Shown piece after piece: positions 27,801-34,351 of a stretch of DNA of 64,000 bases. The stretch is from Mycolicibacterium austroafricanum (GTDB lineage Bacteria > Actinomycetota > Actinomycetes > Mycobacteriales > Mycobacteriaceae). The position numbers and the translations under genes are program-made. The stretch covers positions 269,010 through 333,009 of the forward strand of contig NZ_HG964453.1 in assembly GCF_000612725.1 (NCBI RefSeq). The letters run 5' to 3'. Below the pieces are notes generated by a model. That model was not told the DNA's origin. It saw only the letters and a list, made by a program, of their open reading frames with translations, and made no database searches. The number at the start of each line of letters is the position of its first letter. The stretch's first letter is position 1.

Positions 27801-28122
27801 GGGTGAGAAGTACCCGCTGAAGGCGGGGCTGGTCACCAGCCTCGGGTTCGGTCACGTGTCCGGTCTGATCGCGCTGGTGCACCCGCAGGCGTTCCTGGCC
27901 ACGCTGACCCCCGAGCAGCGGGCGGCCTACACCGCCCAGGCTCAGGAGCGGGTCCTGGCCGGACAGCGCAGGCTGGCCTCGGCGATCGCGGGCGGGCGGC
28001 CGATGTTCGAGCGGCCGGCCGACCGCCGCTTCGACCACGACGAGTCGGAGAAGGCGCAGGAAGCCGCGATGCTGCTCGACGCGGCATCACGGCTCGGCGA
28101 GGACGGCGTGTATCGGCGTTGA
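18829..28122 (+). CDS. fas: type I fatty acid synthase
   Basis: This 3097-residue multienzyme makes C16-C26 acyl-CoAs, the primers of membrane lipids and mycolic acids. The domain order is that of mycobacterial FAS-I: acetyltransferase (GHSQG, Ser155), enoyl reductase (LLAGMTPTTVDAK, about 425), MaoC-like dehydratase (GDHNPIH, about 1246-1252), malonyl/palmitoyl transferase (GHSVGEY, Ser1456), acyl carrier protein (DGASSRRNQ, likely phosphopantetheine Ser1834), ketoreductase (VVTGASKGSIAAS, about 2145) and ketosynthase (GACATAA, Cys2748). All catalytic motifs are intact. An Ala/Pro/Glu linker (about 1745-1790) precedes the ACP. The GTG start has GAGGAG 10 bp upstream. acpS follows at 22 bp. 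Confidence 0.99.
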   Translation: MTINDQHRATTDSDGQVAQGFEPLTGTHALVDRLHSGEPYAVAFGGQGGPWLENLEELVNSAGIESEISQLVAEAELMLEPLARELVVVRPIGFEPMKWIRALAADEPLPAAKDLTTAAISGPGILLTQMAAQRALKRQGLDLDGHPPVAIAGHSQGVTAVESLKAGGTRDVELLAIGQLIGAAGSLVSRRCGMVGRGDKSPMVSVLNVDPARIAELLHDFAQDVRTVLPPALSIRNGRRSVVITGTPEQLARFELYCEKITEKEEAERKNKVRGGAIFRPVFNQLNVEVGFHTPRLAGGVELVNEWASRTGLDRELTRKLTEAIFIDPVDWVSEVEGLAEAGAKWIVDLGPSDTVTRLTAPVIRGLGIGIVAAATRAGQRSLFTVGAAPAVAPAWSSYAPQPIALPDGSVKASTKFTRLTGRSPILLAGMTPTTVDAKIVAAAANAGHWAELAGGGQVTEEIFDARIKELTQLLEPGRAIQFNSLFLDPYLWKLQVGGKRLVQKARQSGAPIDGVVVTAGIPDLEEAVELIEELHTVGISNVVFKPGTVDQIKSVIKIAAEVPGRDVIVHIEGGRAGGHHSWEDLDDLLLTTYGELRKYSNVTICVGGGIGTPERAAEYLSGEWAKAYGFPDMPVDGILVGTAAMATLEATTSPAVKQLLVETTGTETWVGAGNAINGMASGRSQLGADIHEIDNTASRCGRLLDEVAGDADAVAERRDELIAAMANTAKPYFGDVGDMTYLQWLQRYIELAIGDGDSTADTAAPGSPWLADTWRERFEEMLKRAEARLNEKDSGPIESLFSDSRASSGGQALLDNPDAAIAALLARYPDAESVKLHPADVPFFVTLCKKPGKPVNFVPVIDKDVRRWWRSDSLWQAHDARYSADQVCIIPGTQAVAGITRVDEPVGELLDRFEQEIVDRVLAAGAQPVPVVSRRQARADVSGPLAVVLDSPDVLWAGRTAINPVHRIGAPGEWQVNDVPGKPSATHPNTGARLEQATDDSGHVSVTLSVPLSDIWIDIRFTLPAATVDGGAPIVTVEDAAKAMRSVLAIAAGVEGPESLPPVQGDAAAVTVEWDPEKVADHTGVTATFGAPLAPGLTLVPDALVGLCWPAVFSAIGSALTEDGFPVVEGLLSLVHLDHAAHLLTSMPSSKSELTVTATASAATDTEVGRVVPVDVTIADSEGTVLATLSERFAIRGRTGAAELADPPRAGGAITDNATDTPRRRRRDVVVNAPVDMSAFAVVSGDHNPIHTDRAAALLAGLKTPIVHGMWLSAAAQHAVTATDGRATPPARLVGWTSRFLGMVLPGDEIEFRVDRVGIDRGAEIIEVAAKVGGELVMSATAQLAAPKTVYAFPGQGIQSKGMGMDVRARSKAARAVWDTADKFTRETLGFSVLHVVRDNPTSLIASGVHYHHPEGVLYLTQFTQVAMATVAAAQVAEMREQGAFVEGAIACGHSVGEYTALACVSGVYELPALLEVVFHRGSKMHDIVPRDAQGRSNYRLAAIRPSQIDLDDADVKDFVAEISDRTGEFLEIVNYNLRGSQYAIAGTVAGLEALEAEVERRRELSGGKRSFILVPGIDVPFHSSVLRVGVADFRRALERVMPNPNDPNLLVGRYIPNLVPRPFTLDRDFIQEIRDLVPAEPLDEILADYDTWRNERPSELCRKIVIELLAWQFASPVRWIETQDLLFIEEAAGGLGVERFVEIGVKNAPTVAGLAANTLKLPEYSHNTTEVLNAERDAAVLFATDTDPEPDPEDDVADATPAAETAPAEAVPAEAAPAAPAPAAAPSGGPRPDDLAFDAADATMALIALSAKIRIDQIEALDSIESITDGASSRRNQMLVDLGSELNLGAIDGAAEADLAGLKGQVTKLARTYKPFGPVLSDAINDQLRTVFGPSGKRPAYIAERVKKTWELGDGWAKHATVEVALGTREGSSVRGGALGGLHDGALADAAAVDKAIDAAVAAIGARKGVSVSLPSAAGGGGGVVDSAALGEFAEQVTGPDGVLASAARTILDQLGLGNQFVTPDASADAELIDLVTAELGSDWPRLVAPVFDGRKAVVLDDRWASAREDLARIWLMDEGDIDADWARLSERFEGAGHVVGTQATYWQGKALAAGRTVHASLYARAAAGAENPGKGRYHDEVAVVTGASKGSIAASVVAQLLDGGATVVATTSKLDDNRLAFYRQLYRDSARFGAKLWVLPANMASYNDIDALVEWIGTEQSESLGPKSVHIKDALTPTLLFPFAAPRVGGDLSDAGSRSEMEMKVLLWAVQRLIGGLSHISADRDIAARLHVVLPGSPNRGMFGGDGAYGESKAALDAVVSRWKAETSWAQRVSLAHALIGWTRGTGLMGHNDVIVDAVEEAGVTTYSTEQMASMLLDLCDVETKVAAAREPVLADLTGGLAEVELDLSALATKAREEATSTSADEDEDDEAADHLIAALPSPPRPVTPAHAPEWADLDVDPADLVVIVGGAELGPYGSSRTRFEMEVDNELSAAGVLELAWTTGLVKWEDDPQPGWYDTESGDLVDESELVERYHDAVVERCGIREFVDDGAIDPDHGSPLLVSVFLDKDFRFVVSSEADARAFVQFDPEHTLARPIPDSGDWEVIRKAGTEIRVPRKTKLSRTVGAQIPTGFDPTVWGISPDMATSVDRVALWNIVATVDAFLSSGFTPSELMRWVHPSLVASTQGTGMGGMTSMQTMFHGNLLGRSKPNDILQEVLPNVVAAHVMQSYVGGYGAMVHPVGACATAAVSVEEGVDKIRLGKAELVVAGGFDDMTLEAIIGFGDMAATADTEMMRAKGISDSKFSRANDRRRLGFLEAEGGGTVLLARGDLALKMGLPVLAVVGYAQSFADGVHTSIPAPGLGALGAGRGGRDSVLARSLAKLGVGADDIAVISKHDTSTLANDPNETELHERLAASLGRSDGAPLFVISQKSLTGHAKGGAAVFQMMGLCQVLRDGVIPPNRSLDCVDDELATSAHFVWPRETLRLGEKYPLKAGLVTSLGFGHVSGLIALVHPQAFLATLTPEQRAAYTAQAQERVLAGQRRLASAIAGGRPMFERPADRRFDHDESEKAQEAAMLLDAASRLGEDGVYRR

Positions 28123-28144
28123 CCCGTGAGATAGCGTGCTGCCC

Positions 28145-28537
28145 GTGGCCATCGTCGGGATAGGCATCGATCTCGTCTCCATTCCGGAGTTCGCCGAACA
28201 GGTGGACCGGCCGGGGACGGTGTTCGCCGAGACGTTCACCCCCGGCGAGCGGCGCGACGCCGCCGACAAGAGTTCGTCGGCGGCGCGCCACCTCGCCGCG
28301 AGGTGGGCGGCCAAGGAGGCGGTGATCAAGGCCTGGTCGGGATCACGGTTCGCCAAGCGGCCGGTGCTGCCCGAGGCGATTCACCGCGACATCGAGGTGA
28401 TCACCGACATGTGGGGCCGGCCACGGGTGCGGCTGTCGGGTGCGGTGGCCGAGCACCTCAAAGAGGTGACGATCCATCTGTCGCTGACCCACGAGGCCGA
28501 CACCGCCGCGGCGGTCGCCGTCCTCGAGGAACGCTGA
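28145..28537 (+). CDS. acpS: holo-[acyl-carrier-protein] synthase
   Basis: The 130-residue protein transfers phosphopantetheine from CoA to the ACP domain of FAS-I. It has the AcpS signature GIGIDLVSI (metal Asp near residue 8) and RWAAKEAVIKAWS (catalytic Glu near 58), and its sequence is close to M. tuberculosis Rv2523c as I remember it. GTG 28145 gives the known N-terminus; another GTG at 28136 is less likely. It lies 22 bp downstream of fas, so modifier and target are co-expressed. Its stop codon lies inside the first copy of a 20 bp tandem repeat. Confidence 0.97.
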   Translation: MAIVGIGIDLVSIPEFAEQVDRPGTVFAETFTPGERRDAADKSSSAARHLAARWAAKEAVIKAWSGSRFAKRPVLPEAIHRDIEVITDMWGRPRVRLSGAVAEHLKEVTIHLSLTHEADTAAAVAVLEER

Positions 28538-28579
28538 GGGACGCCGAGGAACGCTGAGGGACGCCGAGGAACGCTGAGG
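28526..28579. repeat. 20 bp tandem repeat over the acpS stop codon
   Basis: GAGGAACGCTGAGGGACGCC occurs twice in full (28526-28545, 28546-28565) and a third time in part (28566-28579). The first copy encodes the last residues EER and the stop of acpS. Confidence 0.9.
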
Positions 28580-28599
28580 CCCTCTCCCTCTTTTCTGGG

Positions 28600-28657
28600 C
28601 GAGCGTGCGTGTCTGCGGCCGGCGCGCCGGTCTCCAGGCGAAGTCCACGCACGCTCG
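28600..28657. repeat. long inverted repeat between acpS and FNT gene
   Basis: CGAGCGTGCGTG (28600-28611) pairs perfectly with CACGCACGCTCG (28646-28657); the loop holds a second palindrome, CCGGCGCGCCGG (28619-28630). It could terminate the fas-acpS transcript or be a dispersed palindromic element. Confidence 0.75.
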
Positions 28658-28724
28658 TGGGTTGCACGGCAGTGGTTGCGGGTATCCGGGCGGACCACGA
28701 AGGCCGCACCGGGAGGACACCACC

Positions 28725-29543
28725 GTGTCTCAGACCAATCAGCGCGAACTCGGGGAGTCCGACAGCCCGATAGAGGACGAGCTCGAGTACGCCTTCCGGC
28801 GGATGGTCGACGAAGGCACCCAACGGCTCCACCGGAGTTGGCGGGAGGTGCTGGTCACCGGGTTCTTCGGCGGGACCGACATCGCGGTGGGAGTGCTGGC
28901 GTACCTGGCCGTGCTGGACGCCACCCAGCAGCCGCTGCTCGCCGCGCTGGCGTTCTCGGTCGGGTTCCTGGCCCTGCTGCTGGGCCGCAGCGAGCTGTTC
29001 ACCGAAGGCTTCCTGATACCGGTGACCACCGTCGCAGCCAAGCGGGCCAGTGTCGCCCAGTTGGCCAAGCTGTGGACCGGTACGCTGGCCGCGAATCTGG
29101 TCGGCGGCTGGGTGCTGATGTGGCTGATCATGACGGCGCTGCCGCGGTTGCGCGCGCAGACCATCGAGTCGGCCGCGCACTATGCGACCGCACCGCTGTC
29201 CGCCGAGACGGTGGCGCTGTCGCTGCTCGGTGGCATGGTCATCACGTTGATGACGCGCATGCAGCACGGCACCGACGCGATGGTCGGCAAGATCGCCGCC
29301 GCCGTCGCGGGCGCCTTCCTGCTCGCGGGTCTGCAGCTGTTCCATTCGATTCTGGACTCGCTGCTGATCTTCGGAGCGCTCGTCACGGGCCACGCGCCGT
29401 TCGGGTATCTCGACTGGCTCGGGTGGTTCGGATACACGGTCGTCGGCAACATTGCCGGAGGCCTGCTCCTGGTGACGCTGCTGCGGCTGCTGCGCAGCAA
29501 GGACCGCCTCCGGGAAGAGCGCCACGACGCCGACACCGCGTGA
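28725..29543 (+). CDS. formate/nitrite transporter (FNT)-family channel
   Basis: The 272-residue product has six membrane segments and FNT features: GFFGGTDIAVGVLAYL in the first segment, FSVGFLALLLGRSELFTEGFLIP (about residues 78-100; the GRSELFT loop is typical), and a late segment with FHSILDSLLIF. FNT proteins are pentameric channels for formate, nitrite, lactate or hydrosulfide. It belongs to a divergent Gram-positive branch, so the substrate is open. GGGAGG upstream supports GTG 28725. It is not present between acpS and the M20 gene in M. tuberculosis as I recall that locus. With hydrogenase and PFOR genes nearby, export of a fermentation acid is conceivable. Confidence 0.85.
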   Translation: MSQTNQRELGESDSPIEDELEYAFRRMVDEGTQRLHRSWREVLVTGFFGGTDIAVGVLAYLAVLDATQQPLLAALAFSVGFLALLLGRSELFTEGFLIPVTTVAAKRASVAQLAKLWTGTLAANLVGGWVLMWLIMTALPRLRAQTIESAAHYATAPLSAETVALSLLGGMVITLMTRMQHGTDAMVGKIAAAVAGAFLLAGLQLFHSILDSLLIFGALVTGHAPFGYLDWLGWFGYTVVGNIAGGLLLVTLLRLLRSKDRLREERHDADTA

Positions 29544-29563
29544 GCTCGTTTAACCTCGACGGC

Positions 29564-30922
29564 ATGAGTGATCTCGTCCAACGCGTCCGCGACGTTCTGC
29601 CATCGGTGCGCGCCGACCTCGAGGATCTGGTGCGCATCCAATCCGTGTGGGCCGACCCGGCACGACGCGCCGAGGTGCACCGCTCGGCAGAGGCGGTGTC
29701 GAAGTTGTTGTCGGAGGCCGGATTCGGTGACGTCCGGATCGTCGCAGAAGGCGGCGCGCCCGCCGTCATCGCGCACCACCCCGCACCGGAGGGTGCGCCG
29801 ACGGTCCTGCTGTACGCCCACCACGATGTGCAACCGGAAGGGGATCCGGGGCAGTGGCACACGGCGCCGTTCGAGCCGACGGAGCGTGACGGCCGGCTCT
29901 ACGGCCGCGGCACCGCCGACGACAAGGCCGGTATCGCAACACATTTGGCCGCGTTCCGGGCGCACGGGGGTAACCCGCCGGTCGGGGTCACGGTCTTCGT
30001 GGAAGGGGAGGAGGAGTCGGGCTCGCCGTCGCTGTCGCGGCTGCTGGCCACCCACCGCGAGGCGCTGGCCGCCGACGTCATCGTGATCGCCGACTCCGAC
30101 AACTGGAGTACCGACATCCCGTCGCTGACCGTGTCGCTGCGCGGGCTGGCCGACTGCGTGGTCGAGGTCGCGACGCTCGATCACGGCCTGCATTCGGGCA
30201 TGTGGGGCGGTGTGGTGCCCGACGCGCTCTCGGTGCTGGTCCGCCTGCTGGCCAGCCTGCACGACGACGACGGCAACGTCGCGGTCGAGGGTCTGCACGA
30301 GCCGGTAACGGCCGCTGCGGACTTCCCTGACTACACCCCGGATCGGGTGCGTGCCGACACCGGCCTGCTCGACGGCGTACGCGAAATCGGTTCGGGTTCG
30401 GTGGCCCAACGCCTCTGGGCCAAGCCCGCCATCACCGTGATCGGCATCGACACCACGCCCATCGCCCAGGCATCGAACACGCTGATCGCCCGGGCACGCG
30501 CCAAGGTGAGCATGCGGGTGGCACCGGGAGGGGACGCCGCCGCACACCTCGCCGCGCTGACCCGTCACCTGGAAGGACACGCGCCGTGGGGCGCGAAGGT
30601 CACCGTGACGCCCGGCGATGTCGGTGAGCCCTACGCGATCGCGGCCAGCGGTCCCGTCTATGACGCGGCGCGCAGCGCCTTCCGGGAGGCGTGGGGCCAC
30701 GACGCCGTCGACACCGGCGTCGGCGGGTCGATCCCGTTCATCGCCGAGTTCGCCGCGGCATTCCCCGACGCCAAAATTCTGGTGACCGGCGTCGAGGACC
30801 CGGACACCCAGGCGCACAGCATCAACGAAAGTCTGCATCTCGGCGTACTGGAGCGCGCCGCGACGGCCGAGGCGCTGCTGCTGGCCCGGCTCGGCGGATC
30901 GGACGGGCAGCCCGCCTCGTAG
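29564..30922 (+). CDS. M20-family peptidase/dipeptidase
   Basis: The 452-residue protein is a zinc-dependent M20 metallopeptidase, probably a cytosolic dipeptidase; it corresponds by position and orientation to Rv2522c. Metal and catalytic motifs are YAHHDVQPEGD (about residues 85-95), GRGTADDKAG (about 116-125), EGEEESGS (about 150) and the late AHSINE His. A lid/dimerisation domain lies between. ATG 29564 is preferred; a GTG at 29540 overlaps the FNT stop and would add eight residues. The expression unit with FNT is likely because the gap is only 20 bp. Confidence 0.92.
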   Translation: MSDLVQRVRDVLPSVRADLEDLVRIQSVWADPARRAEVHRSAEAVSKLLSEAGFGDVRIVAEGGAPAVIAHHPAPEGAPTVLLYAHHDVQPEGDPGQWHTAPFEPTERDGRLYGRGTADDKAGIATHLAAFRAHGGNPPVGVTVFVEGEEESGSPSLSRLLATHREALAADVIVIADSDNWSTDIPSLTVSLRGLADCVVEVATLDHGLHSGMWGGVVPDALSVLVRLLASLHDDDGNVAVEGLHEPVTAAADFPDYTPDRVRADTGLLDGVREIGSGSVAQRLWAKPAITVIGIDTTPIAQASNTLIARARAKVSMRVAPGGDAAAHLAALTRHLEGHAPWGAKVTVTPGDVGEPYAIAASGPVYDAARSAFREAWGHDAVDTGVGGSIPFIAEFAAAFPDAKILVTGVEDPDTQAHSINESLHLGVLERAATAEALLLARLGGSDGQPAS

Positions 30923-31028
30923 CTGTGCGACGTTGCCGGAGGCCACCGGGATGCCTGCCGACCCCGGCAACGGCCGCTTTCCCGCCGGTTGTTCCCCCGT
31001 GGGGCGTCGACTTTGGAAGACTCGGCAC

Positions 31029-32423
31029 ATGTCCCCAGGTGACAGCCCAGTGCAGAACGCCGAACTCACCTTTCGCTCCCTGGGCGCCGCAAGCACGGTG
31101 ACGGGCTCGAAACACCTTCTGGAAAGCGACGGCACGCGAATCCTGGTGGACTGCGGGCTGTTCCAAGGGGTGAAGAACCTGCGGGAGCTCAACTGGGCAC
31201 CGCTGGCGGTCGACCCGTCCAGCATCGACGCAGTCGTCGTGACGCACGCCCACCTCGATCACACCGGCTACCTGCCCCGATTGGTGCGCGACGGATTCCG
31301 TGGGCCGATCGTGTCCACCGAGGCGACCGCCGCGGTGGCCGACATCATTCTGCGGGACAGTGCCAAGCTGCAGGAGCGGGACGCGGAGTTCCTCAACAGA
31401 CACAAGGCCACCAAACACCACCCTGCCCTGCCGCTGTATGACAGTGACGACGCCCAGCGAGCCCTCGAGTTGTTCGACGCCCATCCGTTCGGGGAGGAGT
31501 TCAATCTGCCGGGGCGAGGGCCGGCAGTGACATTCCGCCGTGCCGGGCACATTCTCGGGGCGGCGACGGTCGACCTGGCATGGCACGGGCGGCGCATCGT
31601 CTTCACCGGTGATCTGGGCCGCTACGACGACCCGGTGATGCTCGATCCGGAACCGGTGCCGGCCGCGGACTACCTGGTGATGGAATCGACCTACGGCGAC
31701 CGCCTGCACGGTCATGCCGACCCCGGCGAGGCCCTCGCCGAGGTCATCGACGCCACGGTGGATCGCGGAGGCACCGTGGTGATTCCGGCGTTCGCGGTAG
31801 GGCGGGCTCAGGCGCTGCTCTACTACCTGTGGCGGCTGCACTCCGCCGGCCGACTGCCGGGCATTCCGATTTACCTCGACAGTCCGATGGCGATCAATGC
31901 CAGCGACCTACTGGGCGCCTTTCCCCGTGACCACCGCCTGCCGCCGGAGGTCTACGACGACATGTGTGCGCTGGCCACCTATACGCGCGATACCGACGAG
32001 TCCAAGAAGATCACGGCCAGTCGCGAGCCCAAGATCGTGATCTCGGCCAGTGGTATGGCCACCGGTGGCCGGATCCTGCACCACCTCAAGGCGTTCGCTC
32101 CGGATCCGCGCAACACGATCATCGTGACCGGATATCAGGTGCCCGGTACCCGCGGCCGATCCATCGCCGCCGGCGAACCGTACGTCAAGATCCACGGCGA
32201 GTGGATCCCGATCAATGCACAGGTGGCGAACCTGCAGATGCTGTCCGCGCACGCCGATGCCGACGAACTCATCCGATGGGCCGGCGGGTTCGTCACTGCG
32301 CCGCGACAGGTGTTTGTGGTTCACGGTGAACCGCAGGCGGCGGACACCCTACGGCGACGTCTGGATCGTGAGTTCGGCTGGCAGGCAACGGTTCCCCGGC
32401 CGAACCAGCAGTTCAGTCTGTGA
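31029..32423 (+). CDS. metallo-beta-lactamase-fold beta-CASP hydrolase
   Basis: The 464-residue protein has the MBL metal motif VVTHAHLDHTGYLP (about residues 69-82), a second His in RAGHILGA, Asp in FTGDLGRYDD, and the beta-CASP domain ending in SAHADADELI and VVHGEP. This is the architecture of CPSF73/YSH1-type RNA-processing exonucleases, distinct from RNase J. Bacterial members are thought to process or degrade RNA. It lies between the Rv2522c and bcp orthologues, a place without such a gene in M. tuberculosis by memory. No convincing hypoxia box was found before it. Confidence 0.9.
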   Translation: MSPGDSPVQNAELTFRSLGAASTVTGSKHLLESDGTRILVDCGLFQGVKNLRELNWAPLAVDPSSIDAVVVTHAHLDHTGYLPRLVRDGFRGPIVSTEATAAVADIILRDSAKLQERDAEFLNRHKATKHHPALPLYDSDDAQRALELFDAHPFGEEFNLPGRGPAVTFRRAGHILGAATVDLAWHGRRIVFTGDLGRYDDPVMLDPEPVPAADYLVMESTYGDRLHGHADPGEALAEVIDATVDRGGTVVIPAFAVGRAQALLYYLWRLHSAGRLPGIPIYLDSPMAINASDLLGAFPRDHRLPPEVYDDMCALATYTRDTDESKKITASREPKIVISASGMATGGRILHHLKAFAPDPRNTIIVTGYQVPGTRGRSIAAGEPYVKIHGEWIPINAQVANLQMLSAHADADELIRWAGGFVTAPRQVFVVHGEPQAADTLRRRLDREFGWQATVPRPNQQFSL

Positions 32424-32476
32424 GGTGTGCGAAGTCGGCGACGAACCGCCGCGGCAGCGGCCACGCCGGCCCCGGA

Positions 32477-32950
32477 TCAGACCGACAGGTCGCGGCGTAG
32501 CTTCGCGACGTGGCCGGTGGCGCGAATGTTGTACTGCGCCACCGCGATCTTGCCCTTCTCGTCGACGACGAACGTCGAACGGATGACGCCCTGCACCGTC
32601 TTGCCGTACATCTTCTTCTCGCCGTAGGCGCCCCACGCCTCGAGAACTTTGCGGTCAGGGTCGGACAGCAGCGGGAAGGTGAGATTCTCCGCGTCGCGGA
32701 ACTTGGCGAGCTTCTCGGGCTTGTCGGGGGAGATGCCGACGACGTCGAGGCCTGCCTCGTTGAGTTCGCCGAGGCTGTCCCGGAAGTCGCAGGCTTCCTT
32801 GGTGCAGCCCGGCGTCGATGCGGCGGGGTAGAAGTAGACGATGACCTTGCGGCCCTTGTAGTCGGCGAGCTTGACGGTGTTGCCGTCGGCGTCGGGGAGG
32901 CTGAACGCGGGCGCTGTGTCGCCCACCTCGAGTCGGGGGGTCTGCGGCAT
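32477..32950 (-). CDS. bcp: thiol peroxidase Bcp (atypical peroxiredoxin)
   Basis: The 157-residue protein reduces hydrogen peroxide and organic hydroperoxides through a Cys pair. The peroxidatic motif is STPGCTKEACDF, with Cys49 and resolving Cys54 five residues apart as in BCP-type enzymes. The family start LEVGDTAPAFSLPD is intact. Orientation against its neighbours matches Rv2521 in M. tuberculosis. It is convergent with the beta-CASP gene and divergent from the DUF3618 gene. Confidence 0.96.
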   Translation of the reverse strand: MPQTPRLEVGDTAPAFSLPDADGNTVKLADYKGRKVIVYFYPAASTPGCTKEACDFRDSLGELNEAGLDVVGISPDKPEKLAKFRDAENLTFPLLSDPDRKVLEAWGAYGEKKMYGKTVQGVIRSTFVVDEKGKIAVAQYNIRATGHVAKLRRDLSV

Positions 32951-33104
32951 GGGTGTGCTGTCCCTTCAAGCGGTCCGAGTCGGGTGCTGCTCGTTCGGTC
33001 GACCGGACGCTCGCGTGCGCACCGGCTCAACTAGGGTAGTTCGACAAGAACTGTTGGTCGGGGCGCGGCCGGCGCTGAAGGCGCCGAAGGCATTGGAGGT
33101 AAAA

Positions 33105-33332
33105 GTGGCGGACCGGGATCCCGACACCATCAAGGCTGAGATCGATCAGGCGCGTGAGCAGCTTGCGATCACTGTCGACTCGCTGGCCGTCCGGGCGAAT
33201 CCCCGGCGGATCGCCGACGACATCAAGGCCGGCGTGATCCGCTTCGTCCAGAAGCCTCAGGTGGCTGTCACGCTGGCCGGGGTCGGCGTCGTGGTCGTTG
33301 TGCTGGTGGTTCGCCGTATCCGGCAATCCTGA
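33105..33332 (+). CDS. DUF3618 small membrane protein (Rv2520c-like)
   Basis: The 75-residue product has the DUF3618 motif DPDTIKAEIDQAREQLAITVDSLA at residues 4-27, where an amphipathic helix is followed by a C-terminal membrane helix (VAVTLAGVGVVVVVLVV) and a short basic tail. The role is unknown; such proteins probably sit at the inner membrane. GGAGGT at 33095-33100 fixes the GTG start. It is the last gene that follows the M. tuberculosis order before the inserted block. Confidence 0.88.
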   Translation: MADRDPDTIKAEIDQAREQLAITVDSLAVRANPRRIADDIKAGVIRFVQKPQVAVTLAGVGVVVVVLVVRRIRQS

Positions 33333-33341
33333 GCGGTCGGG

Positions 33342-33512
33342 TCAGCGTCTGCGACCGGCCCGGAACCAATCGGAGAACGAAAAGCCCGGCGGATTGGCGA
33401 CACGGCCGATCCGGGTGCAGTTGTGCACCGCCACCAGCCGTTTCCCAGCTACGCCCCTAGCCGAGTCCTCGCCGTCGGCACCGGTGCCGACCAGATCGCC
33501 CGGGCTTGACAT
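33342..33512 (-). CDS. possible small protein, unknown
   Basis: A 56-codon frame starts at an ATG with GAGGA at good spacing. The C-terminus NPPGFSFSDWFRAGRRR is aromatic and basic. I recognise no family. It could be a real small gene or chance; GC-rich DNA makes short open frames common. Confidence 0.35.
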   Translation of the reverse strand: MSSPGDLVGTGADGEDSARGVAGKRLVAVHNCTRIGRVANPPGFSFSDWFRAGRRR

Positions 33513-33869
33513 CAGCAAATTCCTCGATTCTTCTTCTCCAGCTCCGCGCGGTGTCATCCCGCGTCGCGTCAGCTAACTGCACGATAACACTCGATATCGT
33601 CTTTGCCCAGCACAAAGCCCATGTCGCTCGCGATCTCGTGATATCTCGTTACTGTTCGGCCCGGATGAAGCGTCGGCCACACCGATCACGGGTGAGTGGC
33701 TACTAGCACATGACCGGGCCGAGTAGATCGCAATTGGACTGAATTAACGCGATCGTAAAGCCGTTACGGTCAGTGACTTGCGGCGGCGGACCGCGGGTCC
33801 ACCATGCGAAGAGGCGGCCGGCGTCCTCTACGCTGACGCTGATCTGACGACGAGCGAAGGAGACGCGCA
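33513..33869. other. intergenic, left border of the inserted block
   Basis: These 357 bases have lower GC than average and no convincing gene. GGACC-GCG-GGTCC is a short palindrome at 33788-33800, about 70 bp before the next gene. No copy of the tRNA-Lys 3' end is present. Confidence 0.5.
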
Positions 33870-34244
33870 ATGGCGTGGTTTCTGGCCCTGCAAGGTCCGG
33901 CGCAGCCAAGCCATCAGGCATCGGTCTACGAACTGCAGGATTCGACCGATGTGGACAAGCTCGCTGCGGAGCTGGCCAGTGCGGTGACCCTGGACCGGGT
34001 GGTCGCCATTCCGGCGATGCTCCCGCAGAACACCCGCAAGCGGCAGAAGGTCACCCTGTATGTGCGTCCGGCCGCGTGGGGCATGTGGACGTTCTACGAG
34101 CTGTCCGAAGAGGACAAGCGTCAGCTGATGAAGGACAACCCTCTGGTGCAGGCGATCCAGCAGCACCAGCGCGAGCACACCGGGCCGGCCGGACAGGTCA
34201 ACCCGCTGATGGGCCAGCCCGGGGCGGGTGGCCTCCGCCGCTGA
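33870..34244 (+). CDS. conserved-looking small protein, unknown function
   Basis: The 124-residue product starts MAWFLALQGPAQPSHQASVYELQD and has the features of a soluble cytosolic protein: an N-terminal strand, a helix DVDKLAAELASAV, a strand pair around KVTLYVRPAAWGMW, and a Gln/Gly-rich flexible tail. The codon use is normal for the window. I do not recognise the family. It is the first gene of the block not found in the M. tuberculosis backbone and lies upstream of the porin. Confidence 0.75.
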   Translation: MAWFLALQGPAQPSHQASVYELQDSTDVDKLAAELASAVTLDRVVAIPAMLPQNTRKRQKVTLYVRPAAWGMWTFYELSEEDKRQLMKDNPLVQAIQQHQREHTGPAGQVNPLMGQPGAGGLRR

Positions 34245-34351
34245 CCCGCGGGGGAGTATTACGGATCTGCGCACTGCCGGCCGAGCCACTGTCCGGACGC
34301 TGTACGTTTCTCAGGTCACGTCTCGGTAACGCTCAACCTGGTAGGTGCTTC

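Noticed and set aside
30940..31028. DosR-type box before the beta-CASP gene
   Set aside because: The sequence GGGGCGTCGACTTTGGAAG keeps a GACTTT core only; the second half-site is absent.
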